Shown: in pieces, positions 7,767 through 17,271 of the stretch
How positions within the stretch are numbered: the stretch's first letter is position 1
Layout: every line of letters begins with the position of its first letter
NCBI GenBank assembly: GCA_944326945.1
Contig: CALVFY010000021.1
Span: forward strand, 1 to 43,408
Length of the DNA stretch: 43,408 nt
Direction: 5' to 3'
Source of the DNA: an uncultured Rikenellaceae bacterium
GTDB taxonomy: Bacteria > Bacteroidota > Bacteroidia > Bacteroidales > Rikenellaceae
The notes under the pieces: model-generated
What the model was told of the DNA's origin: nothing
The model's input: the letters and a program-made list of their open reading frames with translations, nothing else
Databases searched by the model: none
Made by a program: the position numbers and the translations under genes

Positions 7767-9218
7767 CTATCTCCGGGAAGAGGATTGGGCCGTTTTACGT
7801 TGCAGTTCGACGGCCTTGAGGATAGCCTCTGCGGAGTGAATCTCTCCGAGTTCCAAGTCGGAATTCCACTCTCCTTGGGCATTGGAGAAGATCACGGCCC
7901 GCCGGGGGTCGGCTTTCTTGAGCCATTGATAACATTTGTACATGTTGTATCCGTTTTCGGCCGTTGTCCCGAGCGACCATCCGATAATGCAGGTCCGGTT
8001 TTTATTTCGTGCCTGCATGGCTCGCAGGCGGTCGAGGAAGGAGGGCAGCCATGCCGGGTCGTTCGAAGGAGCGATGCCTGTGGAGGTTGATCCTTCTGAT
8101 GTCGGGAGAGGATTGATGTCTGCCTGGTCGATTACATACAGGCCGATACTGTCGCACAGATCGTAGAACCATTCGGGCTGCGGGTAATCCGGCAAAAGAG
8201 TATTGATCGCCTGTTGGCGCAGGGTGATCAGTTCGTCGCGGGTCTGGGGACGATTGTCGGCGGCGTTGTATCGGGCTACGCTCAGATCAATCGGTTGTCC
8301 GTTACGATATAGTTTCCCTTCGTGGAGTTCCGTCTCTCCGAATCCCAGCGTGTAGGGGATATATTCGATCAGTCGTCCGTCCCGGCGCACGAAAAGCATC
8401 ACCCGATACAGATCGGGATCGGCCGTGCTCCACAGATGGGGAATCACTCCGTAGACATATTCATCGAAGCGGACCGTGTCACGACCCTTTCCGGGAAGTT
8501 TTACATCTCTCATGTCGTAATAGAGCAATTTGCCTGTCGGAGCATAGATGTCATATCCGACGGTAATCGTCTCCTGGGAGTTATAACTGTTGGCCACGGC
8601 CAGTTTTACGGAGAACATTCCGTTGCGTCCCGTGGAATCGAGACCGGGAAACAGTTCGAAGTCTTCGATTCTCAATTTGGGTTGAGAGTAGAGATAGACA
8701 TTGCGGAAAGAGGTGCGGGGAGTGTCGTCTTCCGACGAGATACCCGATTCCATTTGGGCACCCGTACCGTCTGCGATCGCCTCCAGACGAATGGTGTTCA
8801 CTCCGTCGGTGACGAATGACGACAGATTGAACTCTGCGGGAGCGTGACTGCCTTGGGCATAGCCTACCATCTTGTCGTTGACATAAAGATAGAACGCAGG
8901 TACACCCTCTACGTGTAGAAACAGTTCCCGATCGAGCCACGGGAAAGGAATACTCACCAGGGTGATATAGATTTTGCGAGGGGAATCTTTGGGGGTAGGG
9001 GGCGATTCCAGTTTGTCGGTCAGGTTCCGATAGAACGGAGATGTCGAAAGAATTTCCTTTTCTGCCTCTTCCCTGATGTTGTAGCTGATGAATTCGGTGC
9101 GCGGAATGGCTTTGCCGACCGATCCTGTTGAGGGGTTGTTCCATTCGGTTTTAGCCTGTTGGGCGTTCAGCGTGAATGCAGACAGTAGGCCTGCAATTCC
9201 CCATATGATGTGTCTCAT
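7767..9218 (-). CDS. Secreted GH2 (beta-galactosidase)-like protein, truncated and probably inactive
   Basis: Signal peptide 1-19 (SAFTLNAQ). Residues 95-180 form a GH2 sugar-binding jelly roll: YVNDKMVGYAQGSHAPAEFN matches the LacZ pattern. Then comes an Ig-like region (185-290) and the start of a GH2 TIM barrel, with WFYDLCDSIGLYVIDQADI at 350-368 corresponding to the LacZ stretch ending DEANIE. The acid/base motif WSLGNESGHG of LacZ is WSLGTTAENG at 414-423, so the catalytic Glu is missing, and the protein ends at residue 483 before the region that carries the nucleophile. The next gene begins 34 bp later, leaving no room for a lost C-terminus. It lies in an operon with a DUF4954 gene and rlmH. 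A non-catalytic carbohydrate-binding or structural role is possible. The start at 9218 was chosen because it gives a clean signal peptide. Confidence 0.8.
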   Translation of the reverse strand: MRHIIWGIAGLLSAFTLNAQQAKTEWNNPSTGSVGKAIPRTEFISYNIREEAEKEILSTSPFYRNLTDKLESPPTPKDSPRKIYITLVSIPFPWLDRELFLHVEGVPAFYLYVNDKMVGYAQGSHAPAEFNLSSFVTDGVNTIRLEAIADGTGAQMESGISSEDDTPRTSFRNVYLYSQPKLRIEDFELFPGLDSTGRNGMFSVKLAVANSYNSQETITVGYDIYAPTGKLLYYDMRDVKLPGKGRDTVRFDEYVYGVIPHLWSTADPDLYRVMLFVRRDGRLIEYIPYTLGFGETELHEGKLYRNGQPIDLSVARYNAADNRPQTRDELITLRQQAINTLLPDYPQPEWFYDLCDSIGLYVIDQADINPLPTSEGSTSTGIAPSNDPAWLPSFLDRLRAMQARNKNRTCIIGWSLGTTAENGYNMYKCYQWLKKADPRRAVIFSNAQGEWNSDLELGEIHSAEAILKAVELQRKTAQSSSRR

Positions 9219-9246
9219 CGTATTGCGTAAAGAATTAGATGTGTTA

Positions 9247-10992
9247 TCAATGACATTGTTTGACGGCGGCGAAATCCTGATCGATCTCCTCGGGGGTGAC
9301 CGCATCGATTCCGTAACCGGTACTCATAATGCCCTCTTTGTCTCGTTGGGCGTCTTCGTCGGTCATGGCTTTCAGCGTAGACATGGCTTGCGAACCTTTG
9401 TTTATGGCCGTTTCTATCTCTTCCTCGTTGGGCGAATGTTTCAGTATGTTGGCCAGGGCGTGAAGGGCCCATCCTCGGGCGTATTGAGGATATCGGTTAT
9501 GGATGCGTTTCAACTCCTGGTACAAGGCGTCCAGAGAGTTTATTTTTCCCTCATCCAATGTGTCGAGTACGGTTTCCACCACTGCTTTGGGCGCGTACAT
9601 GCCGGCCATATCCACCCACACTCCAGCTCCGAGCGGATCGGCTTCCACGTGACGGGTTTCATCGAGAATTGCACCGATCGATCCATCCAATGCTAATTCA
9701 TATAGATATACTCCTCTGCGCAACATGGCTTGTTTGATGCGCATACGTTCATAATTATAGGTATCCTGATCTTTTTTTTCGAGTAGTTGGGCCGAGATTT
9801 CGAGGGCCTTGACCACTCGTTCGGCCAGATAAGGCGTATGCTCGCGGAAATTGATCAGATCGGTTTTCGGGCCTTTGCGCCGGTCACGTTTGGGCCATTT
9901 GGCGATGTCGCGTACCATGCCGTAGCAGCGAAGATTGGCTCCGGGTAACAGATATGATTTCCCTTCCGAGTCCATCAGATAGGAGAACGGGAAATATTCC
10001 GTGTTGTAGTGGCTGCTGTGACGGCCGAAGATCACGGTAAAAGCGCCGTCTTTGGCCGGCAGCATGGCATAGGCATTGCTGGCGAATTTGCAACCACGTT
10101 GGTGGACTCCCTGGTGTACGGCACCTGTTTTGAACAGGTGGTTGCTTTGGTTGGTGCCGCTGCCTGCATTGAAGAAGGAGAAGATTCCGGCGATCAACAG
10201 CGAAGAGCGGTGATGGGTGACGGTGTACGGGCCGGCGAAGATCGAGCATGCCTCGCCGCTGCCACATTCGCAATTGGCGAAAAAGAGTGAATTTTCGGCC
10301 ATAAAACCGTTGTCGAGATGTACGGCTTCGCCCACGAAACAGTGTTTGAGGATGGTGCCGTTGTCGATACGGGCACCCGGCATGGCGATAAAGTCATGTG
10401 CCTTGACACCGAATCCGATCATTACGGGATCTTCCTGACAACTGTTTAGCGTGCAGTTTTCCACCACCGATACTCCACGTAACTGGGCATAAGGTCCTAT
10501 CTTGGCGTTGAGCAGAGTGTTGCATCCTCTCACCGAGGCTCCCCGACCGATCACTCCCAGGGTCGATTTAATTTGGTTGCAGTAGGTTTCGGTCAGCTCC
10601 ATTATTCTGTCAATCGTCTTGGTCCGATGACGATACATGGCTGTGATATAGGCGGTTTGAGCATCCAAACCGTCGTGGATGGGTACCTCTCGTCCGCCGG
10701 CTTCGTTGACGGCGGCTATCTCTACGCCATTGCCGAAGGTGCTCTCGCCGAGGGTTTCGATCACCCCTGTATTTTCGATATAGACATCGTCTTCGATGAT
10801 ATAGTTTGCGATATAGGAACCGATGTTGGAGATGTAGACATTATTGCCGATTCGTACCTGACCCCGGAACTGGCAATTCCATATTTTAGAGGGATTGAAA
10901 TGTTCGCCCACGAGAATTTCATTCCAATTTTCGGCGCGACAACCCTGTCCTTTCAATTGTTCGATCTCCTGGAGTATTAAATTTCTTTCCAT
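9247..10992 (-). CDS. DUF4954 family protein with left-handed beta-helix repeats
   Basis: 581 aa, no signal peptide, so cytoplasmic. The N-terminal 280 residues carry irregular hexapeptide-type repeats (for example VRIGNNVYISNIGSYIANY and ARIDNGTILKHCFVGEAVH) that resemble the left-handed beta-helix of nucleotidyltransferases and acyltransferases. The C-terminal third is helical. This matches DUF4954, a family common in Bacteroidales with no function known to me; a sugar-nucleotide or acyl-transfer role is only an inference from the fold. It heads the operon with the GH2-like gene (28 bp) and rlmH, behind a TATCTTTG promoter box. Confidence 0.85.
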   Translation of the reverse strand: MERNLILQEIEQLKGQGCRAENWNEILVGEHFNPSKIWNCQFRGQVRIGNNVYISNIGSYIANYIIEDDVYIENTGVIETLGESTFGNGVEIAAVNEAGGREVPIHDGLDAQTAYITAMYRHRTKTIDRIMELTETYCNQIKSTLGVIGRGASVRGCNTLLNAKIGPYAQLRGVSVVENCTLNSCQEDPVMIGFGVKAHDFIAMPGARIDNGTILKHCFVGEAVHLDNGFMAENSLFFANCECGSGEACSIFAGPYTVTHHRSSLLIAGIFSFFNAGSGTNQSNHLFKTGAVHQGVHQRGCKFASNAYAMLPAKDGAFTVIFGRHSSHYNTEYFPFSYLMDSEGKSYLLPGANLRCYGMVRDIAKWPKRDRRKGPKTDLINFREHTPYLAERVVKALEISAQLLEKKDQDTYNYERMRIKQAMLRRGVYLYELALDGSIGAILDETRHVEADPLGAGVWVDMAGMYAPKAVVETVLDTLDEGKINSLDALYQELKRIHNRYPQYARGWALHALANILKHSPNEEEIETAINKGSQAMSTLKAMTDEDAQRDKEGIMSTGYGIDAVTPEEIDQDFAAVKQCH

Positions 10993-11014
10993 AGCGTTCC
11001 TTTATGTAAACGGA

Positions 11015-11022
11015 CAAAGATA
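11015..11022 (-). promoter_or_regulatory. -7 promoter box of the DUF4954 operon
   Basis: Minus-strand TATCTTTG, an exact consensus match, lies 22 bp before the ATG at 10992. Confidence 0.6.
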
Positions 11023-11128
11023 CCTTTTTTTTTCGAATTTATATGAAGGTATGTTTTTTGCTTCGATCCTATTGATTTATTAACACTGACTTAATTTGAA
11101 TAATCCATCAAAATTGATGTGAAATTTA

Positions 11129-11136
11129 TTATTTTG
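11129..11136 (+). promoter_or_regulatory. Probable -7 promoter box of ppk1-ppx
   Basis: TTATTTTG differs from TAnnTTTG at one base and sits 26 bp before the ppk1 ATG at 11163. The upstream region is AT-rich, as expected for a promoter. No clear -33 element. Confidence 0.35.
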
Positions 11137-11162
11137 CCATTTCAAAATAACACGTGCGATTC

Positions 11163-13244
11163 ATGGCAGAAAATATCGATCAAACGACACTGAATAATCG
11201 GGAATTGAGTTGGCTCTCTTTCAACGGACGGGTGCTCCAGGAGGCGCGCGACGAGGGTGTGCCGTTGCTTCAGCGGTTGCGTTTTTTGGGAATCTATTCC
11301 AATAATCTCGATGAGTTTGTTAAGGTACGGGTGGCCAATGTGGAAAGGTTGGCCTCGGTGGCTTCCGATCGGGGGCGTACCCTCACCGGTGGATATACGC
11401 CGGTCGCTTTGCTCGAGGAACTGAATGTCCGGATGCACTCCATGCAGGCTGATTATGAGCAGACTTATGACCAGATTTTGAGAGAGATGGAGTCGCATGG
11501 CATATTCATTGTCAATGAGACACAGTTGGATCATGTCCAGCAGGAGTTCGTGTGGAACTATTTTGCCTCTACGGTCAGTCCGCGAACGGCTCCGCTGATG
11601 TTGCGCAAACGGGTGAAACTGCCTTTTCTTTCCGATGAACGGGCCTATCTGGGAGTGAAGATGGTGACGACTTCGGGGCGCGGACGCTATGCCATTCTCG
11701 AGATACCGACCAGTTCGGCTTGTCCCCGCTTCGTGGTGCTGCCTTCGCCGCAGGGAACCACGCATATTATCTTTTTGGATGATATTCTGCGCTTCTGCCT
11801 GGATGAGATTTTTTTCATGTTCGACTACGAGAGCATTTCGGCCCATACGTTCAAGATCAATCGTGATGCGGAACTGACTCTCGACGACGACATCTCGAAA
11901 AGTTTGGTGCAGAAGATGGAACAGGGAATCACCAAACGGCAACACGGACGTCCGGTACGTCTGGTGTACGATAAGCAGATGCCGGAAGATTTGTTGGAAT
12001 TGATTCTTTCCAAATTCGATATCCGTAATCGGGAGAGTGTCTCTCCGGGAGGTCGTTATCACTTGCTGCGCGATCTGATGCGTTTCCCGAAGGTGGCGCC
12101 CTCGCTCGAGGAGACTCCGCTGCCTCCGTTGCATCACCCCTATATCAAACCCTTCTCGAGTATATTGAGCGTGGTGAAACGATCCGATCTGCTGTTGGCC
12201 TATCCCTATTATACGTTCAACCATCTGATCGACTTCCTTCGTGAGGCGGCTATCGACCCCAAGGTGGAGAGTATCTATATTACGCTCTACCGCATGGCCG
12301 AACGATCCAAGGTGGTGGGGGCTTTGGTCAACGCCGCCCGTAACGGTAAACGGGTGGTAGTGCTGGTGGAGCTGATGGCCCGATTCGATGAGGAGCGGAA
12401 CATAGATTTCTCGGATGTCATGCAACAGGCTGGTATCAAGGTGATTCATGGGTTAGATGGGGTGAAGGTGCATGCCAAGCTGATCCTGGTCGAACGAAGA
12501 GAGGGGGCCCGTTTGCGAGGATATACCTACGTGGGAACGGGAAACTTCAATGAGGATACCGCTACGCTTTACAGCGATTTCGGGCTGCTCACGGCCGACG
12601 AGACCACGGCCGACGACGCTGAACGCGTTTTCGATTTTTTGCAGAATACTCATAAGCATTTCGAATGTGATCGACTGGTGGTGTCGCCCTATTTCATGCG
12701 GGATCATTTCGTGCGGATGATCGACCGGGAAATCCATGCGGCCAAGGGCGGTAAGCCTGCTTATATATATGCCAAATTCAATAGCCTGACCGATCCCGAC
12801 ATGATTGCGGCACTGTATCGGGCCAGTGATGCGGGGGTGGATGTGCGGCTGATTGTTCGCGGGGCCTGTTGTCTCAAGCCGGGCGAAAAGGGACTCAGCC
12901 GGCATATCCGGGCCATCAGTATTGTGGATCGTTTTCTGGAACATGCGCGTCTGGTCATCTTCGGCGGAGGCGGCGATGAACGTACCTATATACTTAGTGC
13001 GGACTGGATGCCGAGGAATCTGAATCGTCGTGTGGAGGTGGGAATACCCGTAAGAGACCGTCGTATCCGGAAATTGTTGCGGAAAATTTTCGATATTCAA
13101 TGGAACGATCGCATAAAAGCGCGCGATTTGAGTAACTTTGCACAGAACCAGTATGTGGGGCGCGAACCGGGATACGAGGAGGATCCTCCTGTCCGTTCCC
13201 AAACCGCCATATACGACTATCTCAAATCGTTAAGCGAACGATAG
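11163..13244 (+). CDS. ppk1: Polyphosphate kinase 1
   Basis: Makes long-chain inorganic polyphosphate from ATP, reversibly, at the membrane or in the cytoplasm. The N-terminal signature RELSWLSFNGRVLQEA, the NNLDEFVKVRV stretch and the phospholipase-D-like C-terminal domains are all visible. The likely phosphorylated histidine is His437 in VKVHAKLILVERR. It is 693 aa from the ATG at 11163, the normal length; a GTG three codons upstream is possible but less likely. It is followed 3 bp later by ppx, so the enzyme that makes polyphosphate and the one that breaks it down are co-transcribed. Confidence 0.97.
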   Translation: MAENIDQTTLNNRELSWLSFNGRVLQEARDEGVPLLQRLRFLGIYSNNLDEFVKVRVANVERLASVASDRGRTLTGGYTPVALLEELNVRMHSMQADYEQTYDQILREMESHGIFIVNETQLDHVQQEFVWNYFASTVSPRTAPLMLRKRVKLPFLSDERAYLGVKMVTTSGRGRYAILEIPTSSACPRFVVLPSPQGTTHIIFLDDILRFCLDEIFFMFDYESISAHTFKINRDAELTLDDDISKSLVQKMEQGITKRQHGRPVRLVYDKQMPEDLLELILSKFDIRNRESVSPGGRYHLLRDLMRFPKVAPSLEETPLPPLHHPYIKPFSSILSVVKRSDLLLAYPYYTFNHLIDFLREAAIDPKVESIYITLYRMAERSKVVGALVNAARNGKRVVVLVELMARFDEERNIDFSDVMQQAGIKVIHGLDGVKVHAKLILVERREGARLRGYTYVGTGNFNEDTATLYSDFGLLTADETTADDAERVFDFLQNTHKHFECDRLVVSPYFMRDHFVRMIDREIHAAKGGKPAYIYAKFNSLTDPDMIAALYRASDAGVDVRLIVRGACCLKPGEKGLSRHIRAISIVDRFLEHARLVIFGGGGDERTYILSADWMPRNLNRRVEVGIPVRDRRIRKLLRKIFDIQWNDRIKARDLSNFAQNQYVGREPGYEEDPPVRSQTAIYDYLKSLSER

Positions 13245-13247
13245 ACC

Positions 13248-14177
13248 ATGATTGAAAAAAAGAGTGTGGGCGCGATCGACATCGGGTCGAATGCCGTGCG
13301 GATGCTGATCGCCGATGTGGAGGATTACACCGGAACGGTGAGTTATAAGAAGACGGCATTTCTGAGGGTGCCGATTCGTCTGGGGGAGGATGTCTTTGCC
13401 GGGGGACGGATCGGCCCGGAGAAACAGCATCGTCTGTGCGAAGCCATGCAGGGTTTCGTACATGTCATGAATGCCTATGGTGTGGAACTGCGCCGGGCAT
13501 GTGCCACCAGTGCCATGCGTGAGGCGGCCAACGGACCCGAAACCGTACAGGCTATCGAAGCCTGTTCGGGATTCCGGGTGGAGATCATCTCCGGACAGGA
13601 GGAGGCGGATCTGATTTTTTCGGGAGGGATGCGTTCGCTGATGGATCCCGGGGGGAGTTATCTGCTGGTGGATGTGGGCGGAGGAAGTACCGAAGTGACC
13701 GTTTACGCCGGTCGTCACAGGGTCGATTCCCGTTCATTTTCGTTGGGTACGGTGCGTATGCTCAGCGGAGCGGTGCCCGGTGGGGAGTGTGATCGGTTCA
13801 AGGAGTGGTTGAGGCAGGCCGCTTTCGAATATGCTCCGACGGTGATCATCGGTTCGGGCGGAAATATCAATAAGGCTCAAAAGTTGTTGGGGCGAAAGGA
13901 GAAAGAGGAGATTTCACTGGGTGATTTGAAGTTGCTTTATAATAAGATAAAGGCATTCAGCTACGAGGATCGGATCCATAGGATGGGAATGAACACCTAT
14001 AGGGCCGATGTGATTGTGCCGGCTCTGAAAATTTTTCTTACGGCGGCCAAGAGTAGCCGGGTAGAGCGGTTCATGGTGCCGAAACTGGGTTTGGTGGATG
14101 GTATCGTACACCGTTTGTACCGGGATGCTGTCCCTGCGGCAGCCGATGAGCCGGAACGTACGGATGAAGAGATATGA
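13248..14177 (+). CDS. ppx: Ppx/GppA family exopolyphosphatase
   Basis: Member of the ASKHA (actin-like) phosphatases that hydrolyse polyphosphate or pppGpp. The N-terminal phosphate loop GAIDIGSNAVRMLI, the SGQEEADLIFSGG motif and the second loop LLVDVGGGSTEVTVY are present. It is 309 aa, the short form that lacks the C-terminal HD-like domain of E. coli Ppx. The ATG is 3 bp after the ppk1 stop, so translation is probably coupled. Polyphosphate is the likeliest substrate because of the partnership with ppk1; pppGpp cannot be excluded. Confidence 0.93.
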   Translation: MIEKKSVGAIDIGSNAVRMLIADVEDYTGTVSYKKTAFLRVPIRLGEDVFAGGRIGPEKQHRLCEAMQGFVHVMNAYGVELRRACATSAMREAANGPETVQAIEACSGFRVEIISGQEEADLIFSGGMRSLMDPGGSYLLVDVGGGSTEVTVYAGRHRVDSRSFSLGTVRMLSGAVPGGECDRFKEWLRQAAFEYAPTVIIGSGGNINKAQKLLGRKEKEEISLGDLKLLYNKIKAFSYEDRIHRMGMNTYRADVIVPALKIFLTAAKSSRVERFMVPKLGLVDGIVHRLYRDAVPAAADEPERTDEEI

Positions 14178-14225
14178 AACGGTCCGAGGGCGGAGACGGT
14201 GTGCCGTTTTCGGAGCGGATTGTAT

Positions 14226-14259
14226 GACAGACGGGCTTTAATGCCCGTCTGTCGTTTTA
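14226..14259 (+). terminator. Rho-independent terminator of ppk1-ppx
   Basis: An 11-bp perfect stem (GACAGACGGGC / GCCCGTCTGTC) with a 6-nt loop is followed by GTTTTATT, about 50 bp after the ppx stop. Confidence 0.9.
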
Positions 14260-14273
14260 TTTGGGTTTTCCGA

Positions 14274-14304
14274 TTGGGAAATGTGATAAAAATTCCGATA
14301 TTTG
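14274..14304 (+). promoter_or_regulatory. Probable asnS promoter (-33 TTG and -7 box)
   Basis: TTGG at 14274-14277 and GATATTTG at 14297-14304 (one mismatch to TAnnTTTG) are separated by 19 bp, the spacing expected for Bacteroidetes promoters. It is one of few in this window with a plausible -33 element. Confidence 0.45.
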
Positions 14305-14338
14305 TAGATTATCTGAATGAATGAAAATAATGGATTGT

Positions 14339-15736
14339 ATGTCAAACGGAGGAAGAATCAAAATTTCCGAACTGCTGAAGTCCGCCGACCGTAACGTGGA
14401 AGTGACGGTCAAAGGGTGGGTGAGAACCAAACGGGGAAACAAAAATGTGGCATTCGTCGCCATGAACGACGGTTCCACGATCCATAATATACAGATCGTG
14501 CTCGATGTGGCATCGTTCGACGAGGAACTCTTGAAGAAGATCACTACGGGGGCCTGTCTGCGGGTAGACGGTCTTCTGGTCGATTCGCTCGGCTCGGGTC
14601 AGCCTGTCGAGATCCAGGCCCGCCGGATCGAAGTGTACGGTACGGCCGATCCCGAGACCTATCCGTTGCAGAAGAAGGGGCATTCGTTGGAGTTCCTGCG
14701 AGAGATAGCCTATCTGCGTCCGCGGACCAATACTTTTGGGGCGGTGTTGCGTATCCGGCATGCCATGGCCTATGCCATTCACAAGTATTTCAATGATCGG
14801 GGTTTCTACTATCTGCATACTCCGCTCATTACCGGATCGGATGCCGAAGGAGCCGGAGCCATGTTCCAGGTGACGACACTTGATTTGGAGAATGTTCCCC
14901 GTAATGCAGAAGGGAAAGTGGATTACACCCAGGATTTCTTTGGCAAGGAGTGTAATCTGACCGTCTCCGGGCAGCTTGAAGGCGAACTCGGGGCATTGGC
15001 TCTTTCGCAGATCTATACGTTCGGGCCGACGTTCCGGGCCGAAAATTCCAATACGCCGCGCCATTTGGCCGAGTTCTGGATGATCGAGCCGGAGATGGCT
15101 TTCTATGAGTTGGAGGACAATATGGAGTTGGCGGAAGATTTTCTGAAATATCTGATCCGCTATGCACTGGACAACTGCATGGATGATCTGCTGTTCCTGA
15201 ACAAGATGTTCGACGAGGGATTGATCGATCGGCTGCGTTTTGTGGTGGAGAACGATTTCGTACGGTTGGACTATACCGAAGGTGTCGATATTCTGTTGGC
15301 AAGCGGTCGTAAATTCGAATTTCCGGTGGCTTGGGGTGTCGACCTGCAGAGCGAACACGAACGTTATCTGGTGGAGGAACACTTCAAAAAACCGGTGATT
15401 CTGATCAATTATCCGAAAGATATCAAGGCCTTCTACATGAAACAGAACGACGACGGCAAAACCGTCCGGGCGATGGATGTGCTTTTCCCGAAGATCGGAG
15501 AGATTATCGGCGGATCGGAGCGTGAGGCCGACTACAATAAACTGAATGCCCGGGTCGAAGAACTTGGTATGAGTAAGGACAGTTTGTGGTGGTATCTGGA
15601 TACACGGCGCTGGGGCTCTGCTCCGCACAGTGGATTCGGATTGGGCTTCGAACGACTGTTGCTTTTTGTGACGGGTATGGCCAATATCCGGGATGTAATC
15701 CCCTTCCCGCGTACTCCCAAGAATGCTGAATTTTAG
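14339..15736 (+). CDS. asnS: Asparaginyl-tRNA synthetase
   Basis: Class IIb synthetase that charges tRNA-Asn. The N-terminal 110 residues are the OB-fold anticodon-binding domain ([19 protein letters not shown]). The catalytic core has motif 2 in [20 protein letters not shown] and motif 3 in [15 protein letters not shown], ending PRTPKNAEF as AsnRS proteins do. It is 466 aa from the ATG at 14339. In-frame ATGs at 14321 and 14330 would add a few residues and cannot be ruled out; the chosen one starts [13 protein letters not shown], which suits the family. Own promoter and own terminator, so monocistronic. Confidence 0.97.
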   Translation: MSNGGRIKISELLKSADRNVEVTVKGWVRTKRGNKNVAFVAMNDGSTIHNIQIVLDVASFDEELLKKITTGACLRVDGLLVDSLGSGQPVEIQARRIEVYGTADPETYPLQKKGHSLEFLREIAYLRPRTNTFGAVLRIRHAMAYAIHKYFNDRGFYYLHTPLITGSDAEGAGAMFQVTTLDLENVPRNAEGKVDYTQDFFGKECNLTVSGQLEGELGALALSQIYTFGPTFRAENSNTPRHLAEFWMIEPEMAFYELEDNMELAEDFLKYLIRYALDNCMDDLLFLNKMFDEGLIDRLRFVVENDFVRLDYTEGVDILLASGRKFEFPVAWGVDLQSEHERYLVEEHFKKPVILINYPKDIKAFYMKQNDDGKTVRAMDVLFPKIGEIIGGSEREADYNKLNARVEELGMSKDSLWWYLDTRRWGSAPHSGFGLGFERLLLFVTGMANIRDVIPFPRTPKNAEF

Positions 15737-15746
15737 ATGATTTATT

Positions 15747-15784
15747 CGGAGGGGCGCTCTCTGCTGCTCCCCTCCGTTTTTATA
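15747..15784 (+). terminator. Rho-independent terminator of asnS
   Basis: Stem CGGAGGGG / CCCCTCCG with a 14-nt loop, followed by TTTTTATAT, starting 10 bp after the asnS stop. Confidence 0.9.
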
Positions 15785-15830
15785 TTTCAGAATACAATAT
15801 TTTATACAATTAATTAAATCCTAACGCATT

Positions 15831-17267
15831 ATGTCGAACATTAATCAGAGACAGATCCAGAAACTGCTCCAGAAGCTCTCTCCACAACAGATCCAGATGA
15901 TCAAGTTGTTGGAGTTGCCGGCCGTGCAGCTCGAACAACGTATCAAACAGGAGATCGAAGAGAATCCGGTGCTGGAGGAGGATATCACCGAAGAGAAGGA
16001 CGAAGAGGAGAACCAGCCCAAGGAGATATCCATGGAGGAGTATCTTAAGGAAGACGATACCCCCAGTTATAAATATCACGCCAATAACTATTCGAAAGAT
16101 GACGAACGCCGTCCGGTCTATCTGACTCGGGGACGTACACTGCATGAATATCTTGAGGAACAGTTGGGCTATAAGACCCTCACTCCTCGCGAACAAACCA
16201 TAGCTACCTATCTGGTGGGCAGTATCGACGACGACGGTTATCTGCGTCGCGATTTGGAGTCCATTTCGGACGATATTGCTTTCAGTATGGGCCTCGAGAC
16301 TTCTCGGGAGGAGCTGGAACATTTGCTGGGGATCATTCATGAACTGGAACCCGCCGGAGTGGGAGCCCGCACATTACAGGAGTGTCTGTTGTTGCAACTG
16401 GATGCTTCGTCGGCCAGTACGACCAAAGCCGGACGTCTGGCCCGCAAGATCCTGTCGTCTTATTTCGATGAGTTTACCAAAAAACATTACGAAAAATTGA
16501 TGAATCGGCTCGGGGTGAGCGAAGAGGATTTTCGTGCCGCTATCGAGGAGATTGTCCACCTGTCACCCAAGCCGGGGAACCTGTATAACGAAGGTGGTAA
16601 TGAGGCATCGCCCTATATCATCCCCGATTTTATTCTCGATTATCAGAATGGCCAGTTTCAGTTGAGCCTGAATTCGTATAATGTGCCGGAGGTGAAGGTC
16701 AATCGTCGTTATGTGGAGATGATCCGGGATATGGTCGGAAAGGATGGAGCCGCTGTGGGCGGAGAGAATAAAGAGGCACTTCAATTTGTCAAAAATAAGA
16801 TAGATTCGGCCAAATGGTTCATTTCGGCCATCAAACAGCGTCATGATACACTGATGCATACCATGCAGGAGATACTCAACTATCAACGGGAGTATTTCGT
16901 GGATGGCGACCAGAGCAAATTGCGCCCCATGATTCTGAAGGATATCGCCGATCGTACGGGACTCGACGTCTCGACTATTTCGCGGGTGGTGAACAGCAAG
17001 TATATTCAGACCCATTTCGGAATCATTCCTCTCAAACAACTCTTTTCGGAGGCGATGCAGACCGATAGCGGCGAGGAGGTCTCCTCTTATGAGATTAAGA
17101 ATATACTTACGGAGTGTGTCGAATCGGAAGACAAACGCAAGCCCATGACCGATGAGGTACTGATGGATATACTTAACAGCAGGGGATATCATATAGCACG
17201 TCGTACCGTGGCAAAATATCGCGAGATGTTGGGGATTCCCGTGGCTCGCTTGAGAAAACAAATTTGA
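15831..17267 (+). CDS. rpoN: RNA polymerase sigma-54 factor
   Basis: Alternative sigma factor for -24/-12 promoters, which needs an AAA+ activator for open-complex formation. It is 478 aa. Region I is the glutamine- and leucine-rich N-terminus (about 1-45) that contacts the activator; an acidic linker follows (50-70). The core-binding and HTH regions come next, and the RpoN box ARRTVAKYR lies at 456-464. All expected parts are present. No sigma-54 activator gene is in the window. The PAP2-like gene starts 4 bp after its stop. Confidence 0.97.
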   Translation: MSNINQRQIQKLLQKLSPQQIQMIKLLELPAVQLEQRIKQEIEENPVLEEDITEEKDEEENQPKEISMEEYLKEDDTPSYKYHANNYSKDDERRPVYLTRGRTLHEYLEEQLGYKTLTPREQTIATYLVGSIDDDGYLRRDLESISDDIAFSMGLETSREELEHLLGIIHELEPAGVGARTLQECLLLQLDASSASTTKAGRLARKILSSYFDEFTKKHYEKLMNRLGVSEEDFRAAIEEIVHLSPKPGNLYNEGGNEASPYIIPDFILDYQNGQFQLSLNSYNVPEVKVNRRYVEMIRDMVGKDGAAVGGENKEALQFVKNKIDSAKWFISAIKQRHDTLMHTMQEILNYQREYFVDGDQSKLRPMILKDIADRTGLDVSTISRVVNSKYIQTHFGIIPLKQLFSEAMQTDSGEEVSSYEIKNILTECVESEDKRKPMTDEVLMDILNSRGYHIARRTVAKYREMLGIPVARLRKQI

Positions 17268-17271
17268 TACA

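Noticed and set aside
7733..7882. N-terminal 50-codon extension of rlmH
   Set aside because: The added residues are unlike any RlmH N-terminus and overlap the GH2-like gene; the ATG at 7732 gives a standard 157-residue protein.
9219..9305. N-terminal extension of the GH2-like protein to 9305
   Set aside because: It would place an Arg/Pro/Asn-rich stretch before a clear signal peptide and overlap the DUF4954 gene.
11142..12449. 435-codon open frame antisense to ppk1
   Set aside because: Low-complexity His/Arg/Gln-rich translation, no start signal or family match; a shadow of a strongly conserved gene.
14342..15628. 428-codon open frame antisense to asnS
   Set aside because: Lies within asnS and has no protein-like features; a shadow frame.
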